33,242 nt of DNA from Rhizophagus sp. LPA8_4_AMF. Lineage: Eukaryota; Glomeromycota; Glomeromycetes; Glomerales; Glomeraceae. The notes below the pieces were generated by a model. That model was not told where the DNA came from. It made no database searches and saw only the letters and a list, made by a program, of their open reading frames with translations. This document shows, piece after piece, positions 31,086-33,242 of this stretch. Location of the stretch: assembly GCA_021464525.1 (NCBI GenBank), contig JADRCO010000464.1:1-33242 (forward strand), given 5' to 3'. Both the position numbers and the translations under genes were made by a program. Each line of letters starts with the position of its first letter. Positions within the stretch are counted from its first letter, which is position 1.

Positions 31086-31196
31086 CTATTTATATAGGTG
31101 GGTAGTTGGGTAGTTGTTCGGCATCTCCAAGCAATGCTCCCATTGTACCTGTGCTCTGTCAACTTTTACAGTTAAAAAACCTTTGTTATTTACCAT
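31086..31196 (-). CDS. Small ORF or exon, 36 residues
   Basis: An ATG-initiated frame (31194-31196) reads MVNNKGFLTVKVDRAQVQWE then HCLEMPNNYPTTHLYK before TAG. It is GC-richer than its flanks. A possible GTACAA donor follows the CAG codon at about 31152, so it might be a first exon of the 30460-30843 frame, but no phase-compatible acceptor could be confirmed. Confidence 0.25.
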   Translation of the reverse strand: MVNNKGFLTVKVDRAQVQWEHCLEMPNNYPTTHLYK

Positions 31197-31199
31197 TTC

Positions 31200-31859
31200 T
31201 ATTTTAATTAAAAATTGTATATAAATTCAAAGGTATGATAATTGAGTTCATTGTAAATATAGCAATAAAATTGGTCATATTATTTTCAGTGCTTTTGCTT
31301 TTCAACATATTGGCTTCTTCTTTAATTTAGTACCAGTATAATAAACAGTATTATTATTTGCATCATGGTATTATCTGCCATTTGTGATGATAAAAAAAAA
31401 TTTCATTTTGAACTTTTTGAGATTCATTTCACTATGGATTATTGATGGTTATGCAATGTTCATATCTAAACTTAGTGTTGATATTTCAAATATGTATGTC
31501 AGATGTTCTGTTAAACAAAATGAATTATATTTTGGGATTTTTTCACTCATACCCACACACACACCTGTATCCACACCAATGGCATCATATTCCACTAATC
31601 AGGTACCAGGAATTGGATAGTCCCAGTTTGCGGGTATAAGGATCCATGTTACACTTGTTTTTAATATGAGCATAGGTTTTTAACAAATATATTATTTTCT
31701 TGTTTTGGGTAAATGAAGACATCCCTAAAAATTTAAAGATCAACACACAAAAACCCCCTAAAGGTTGCAGGTAAGTTTTCATACAAAATATAGAACTCTT
31801 CATTACCTAATAATTTTCACTATATTAATTTATTAATTAATATTTATTGTACAAAGAAA
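31200..31859. other. No supported gene
   Basis: Overlapping short ORFs on both strands at 31384-31803 contradict each other and show no domain. A perfect GTAAGT follows AGGTTGCAG at about 31772, but no coding exon could be attached to it. A short CACACACAC run lies at 31556-31564. Confidence 0.4.
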
Positions 31860-32093
31860 TTACAGCAATTTTGTTACCAATACATAAAGTTTATAAATGG
31901 GATGAAAAATTATATCATATATAGTAGAAATATGCAGTGATATTAATGACTTATAGTATAATAAAGCAATGTATGCATCTCCCCTTCTTCTACCTATCCA
32001 TTTCATACTTCCACTCTCAATATACAAGGCTTGAACTCTACAATTAAGTAAAAACGAATTATTGAAATGCTGAATTGGAGAATTTTTCAACAT
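31860..32093 (-). CDS. Possible coding fragment, 77 codons
   Basis: The frame contains NCRVQALYIESGSMKWIGRR then RGDAYIALLYYKSLISLHIS, more protein-like than its surroundings. The first and last parts look random. No domain or splice site was confirmed. It may be a transposon scrap. Confidence 0.2.
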   Translation of the reverse strand: MLKNSPIQHFNNSFLLNCRVQALYIESGSMKWIGRRRGDAYIALLYYKSLISLHISTIYDIIFHPIYKLYVLVTKLL

Positions 32094-32730
32094 TATTAGA
32101 CTTATCTGAAATGAAAATTAACAAATACAATCAAAGTTTATTTATAAACATTTACCTTTTATTTTTTTTTTTATTGTTCATTAATCTTTTTTATACATAA
32201 TTTTATAGAAATCTTTATATCTCAAATACTTTGCAAAATCCAGTATTTTATTACTAATCATCTATATGATCATATCTGATTAGATATTAACTATATATAT
32301 ATAATAAAATTGTACAGAAAATAACAATGAGAAACTATGCCAAAATGAGGAGATGTGGGTCATGCTAGATAGAAGAAATGAAAAGTAAAACATGATGAAA
32401 AATTAATAAATAGTAGCCCCTTCAGATAATAGTTCACCTTTGAAAATGATTCATATAATGAGATATTATTATTTGTTTAATAGAATTATTAAAATAATTT
32501 TTTTTATGTTATCTTATCAATACTCATAAATAGTGTGAATGAATGAATTTTTTGTAGGTTTAAAGTTTGGAAATCACCTAAGCATGTAAAGCCTATAGTA
32601 TAAAGAAAGGGAACAAGAAGCATATGTTTATGAAATATTTGTACTACTAATAAATATAGTTAATGAGTGATTTGCCAGAAATTCTCCAACTGATAAATAC
32701 ATTATTTACATATATGAACTTTAGATATTA
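32094..32730. other. AT-rich DNA, no gene seen
   Basis: Flank of the pogo-like element. No frame, repeat or RNA gene was recognised. Confidence 0.45.
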
Positions 32731-32812
32731 AAAAATATACCGTATATCATGGACCATAGTACCCCCCCTATGTATAATACCCCCCCTTAGAATTTTTTAA
32801 AGTATCCGGGGT

Positions 32813-32916
32813 ACTTTGCATAGGATTTCTAGATTTTAAACCTCAAAATTTGTAAAATATCCGGGGTATAATACTAAAGGTAATAATGTATAGTATCCGG
32901 ATATAATAATATCCGG
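32813..32916. repeat. Four subterminal TATCCGG motifs
   Basis: TATCCGG occurs at 32813, 32858, 32894 and 32910, all in the same orientation, between the transposase stop and the outer end. Possible transposase binding sites. Confidence 0.7.
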
Positions 32917-32991
32917 GTCTTTGTTGATTTTATTTATTGAAATACAAAAACATTAGAATATTAAAATGTTTATTAGTAATATACTATTTTT

Positions 32992-33242
32992 TCATTCTAC
33001 ATTATCATCATTTATAACATCAATTTCATCATTATTTAATGCATTCCACTCGTTTTCATAATCTTCTTCAAGATACTCATCATTTTCTAAGTTTTCATTA
33101 TCTGGAATTTCAACAATTTCATCATTCTCATTTACGGGACCTAATAAATCATCATAATCAAATATACAATCATCTTCTGAGCCATCGGTTTTAGTTGAAA
33201 CTCCACAACATTTAAAAGATTTTTTAATGAGATCAACGTCAA
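32992..33242 (-). CDS. Pogo/Tigger transposase, C-terminal part
   Basis: Partial at the window edge: 82 codons and TGA at 32992-32994, uninterrupted. It opens DVDLIKKSFKCCGVSTKTDG then SEDDCIFDYDDLL, the SFK-CG(I/V)S-x-DGSEDD pattern that closes the DDE_1 catalytic domain of fungal pogo/Tigger (CENP-B-like) transposases. An extremely acidic Asp/Glu/Asn tail follows (YLEEDYENEWNALNNDEIDV). The catalytic residues and the N-terminal CENP-B/HTH DNA-binding domain lie outside the window. The open frame suggests a young or recently active copy. The enzyme would cut and paste its own DNA at TA sites in the nucleus. Confidence 0.7.
   Translation of the reverse strand, partial: DVDLIKKSFKCCGVSTKTDGSEDDCIFDYDDLLGPVNENDEIVEIPDNENLENDEYLEEDYENEWNALNNDEIDVINDDNVE

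Larger units (their letters stand above)
32736..33242 (-). mobile_element. Pogo/Tigger-like DNA transposon, cut by window edge
   Basis: The minus-strand transposase tail (stop 32992-32994) is followed by about 250 bases of non-coding end sequence. This has two C-runs (near 32762 and 32780) and four TATCCGG repeats, ending near ACCGTATATCATGGACC at about 32739-32755, close to a TA-rich flank. The outer end is estimated, since its inverted partner lies outside the window. Tc1/mariner-pogo elements duplicate TA at insertion; which TA is used here cannot be fixed. Confidence 0.55.

Noticed and set aside
31384-31803. Three overlapping ORFs on both strands
   Set aside because: Mutually exclusive frames, no domain, low-complexity CACACA stretch.

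Overview
The window looks like eukaryotic nuclear DNA. It is very AT-rich, with long poly-A/T tracts, short GT-AG introns and mostly fossil genes. Sel1-like, F-box/LRR-like, LINE, pogo/Tigger and aspartic-protease relics together suggest an arbuscular mycorrhizal fungus (Glomeromycotina, Rhizophagus-like). This is inference from composition and family content; no marker gene is present to prove it. No tRNA, rRNA or CRISPR was seen.

Layout. 0-7.1 kb: a clear intact single-exon gene at 1932-2885 encodes an aerolysin-fold protein with three N-terminal trefoil-like repeats. It is followed by a Sel1-repeat pseudogene, an unidentified coding relic, a 4 x 165-bp tandem array with hairpins and a 4 x 43-bp array. 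7.17-11.52 kb: the best find, a 4350-bp DNA transposon with 48-bp near-perfect terminal inverted repeats (TIRs), flanked by TTAA on both sides. It carries an eight-exon gene for a DDE transposase of about 1050 residues that does not look like piggyBac. This copy is decayed, with a one-base frameshift in exon 1 and a stop in exon 7. 12.3-13.9 kb: a minus-strand relic of a retropepsin-like aspartic protease protein, with a plausible first exon.

14-18.7 kb is mostly empty AT-rich DNA with two diverged tandem duplications and one intact orphan ORF at 17607-17981. 18.8-25.6 kb is a long minus-strand graveyard of coding fragments. These include a LINE-type RNase H domain split by a 48% GC insert of about 150 bp, coiled-coil segments, and two separated copies of one C-terminal motif (KDLDEQIMLVK). 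26.2-30.8 kb holds an F-box/LRR-like relic, a coiled-coil relic, further coding scraps on both strands and an intact orphan ORF on the minus strand at 30460-30843. The right edge cuts through a pogo/Tigger element: the acidic C-terminus of the transposase plus terminal DNA with four TATCCGG repeats.

The genes do not form a pathway. The window is a transposon-rich accessory region holding one apparently functional pore-forming-toxin-like gene and two or three possible orphan genes. Exon junctions, frames and repeat periods were worked out by hand from the sequence. Family assignments rest on motif recognition without database searches.
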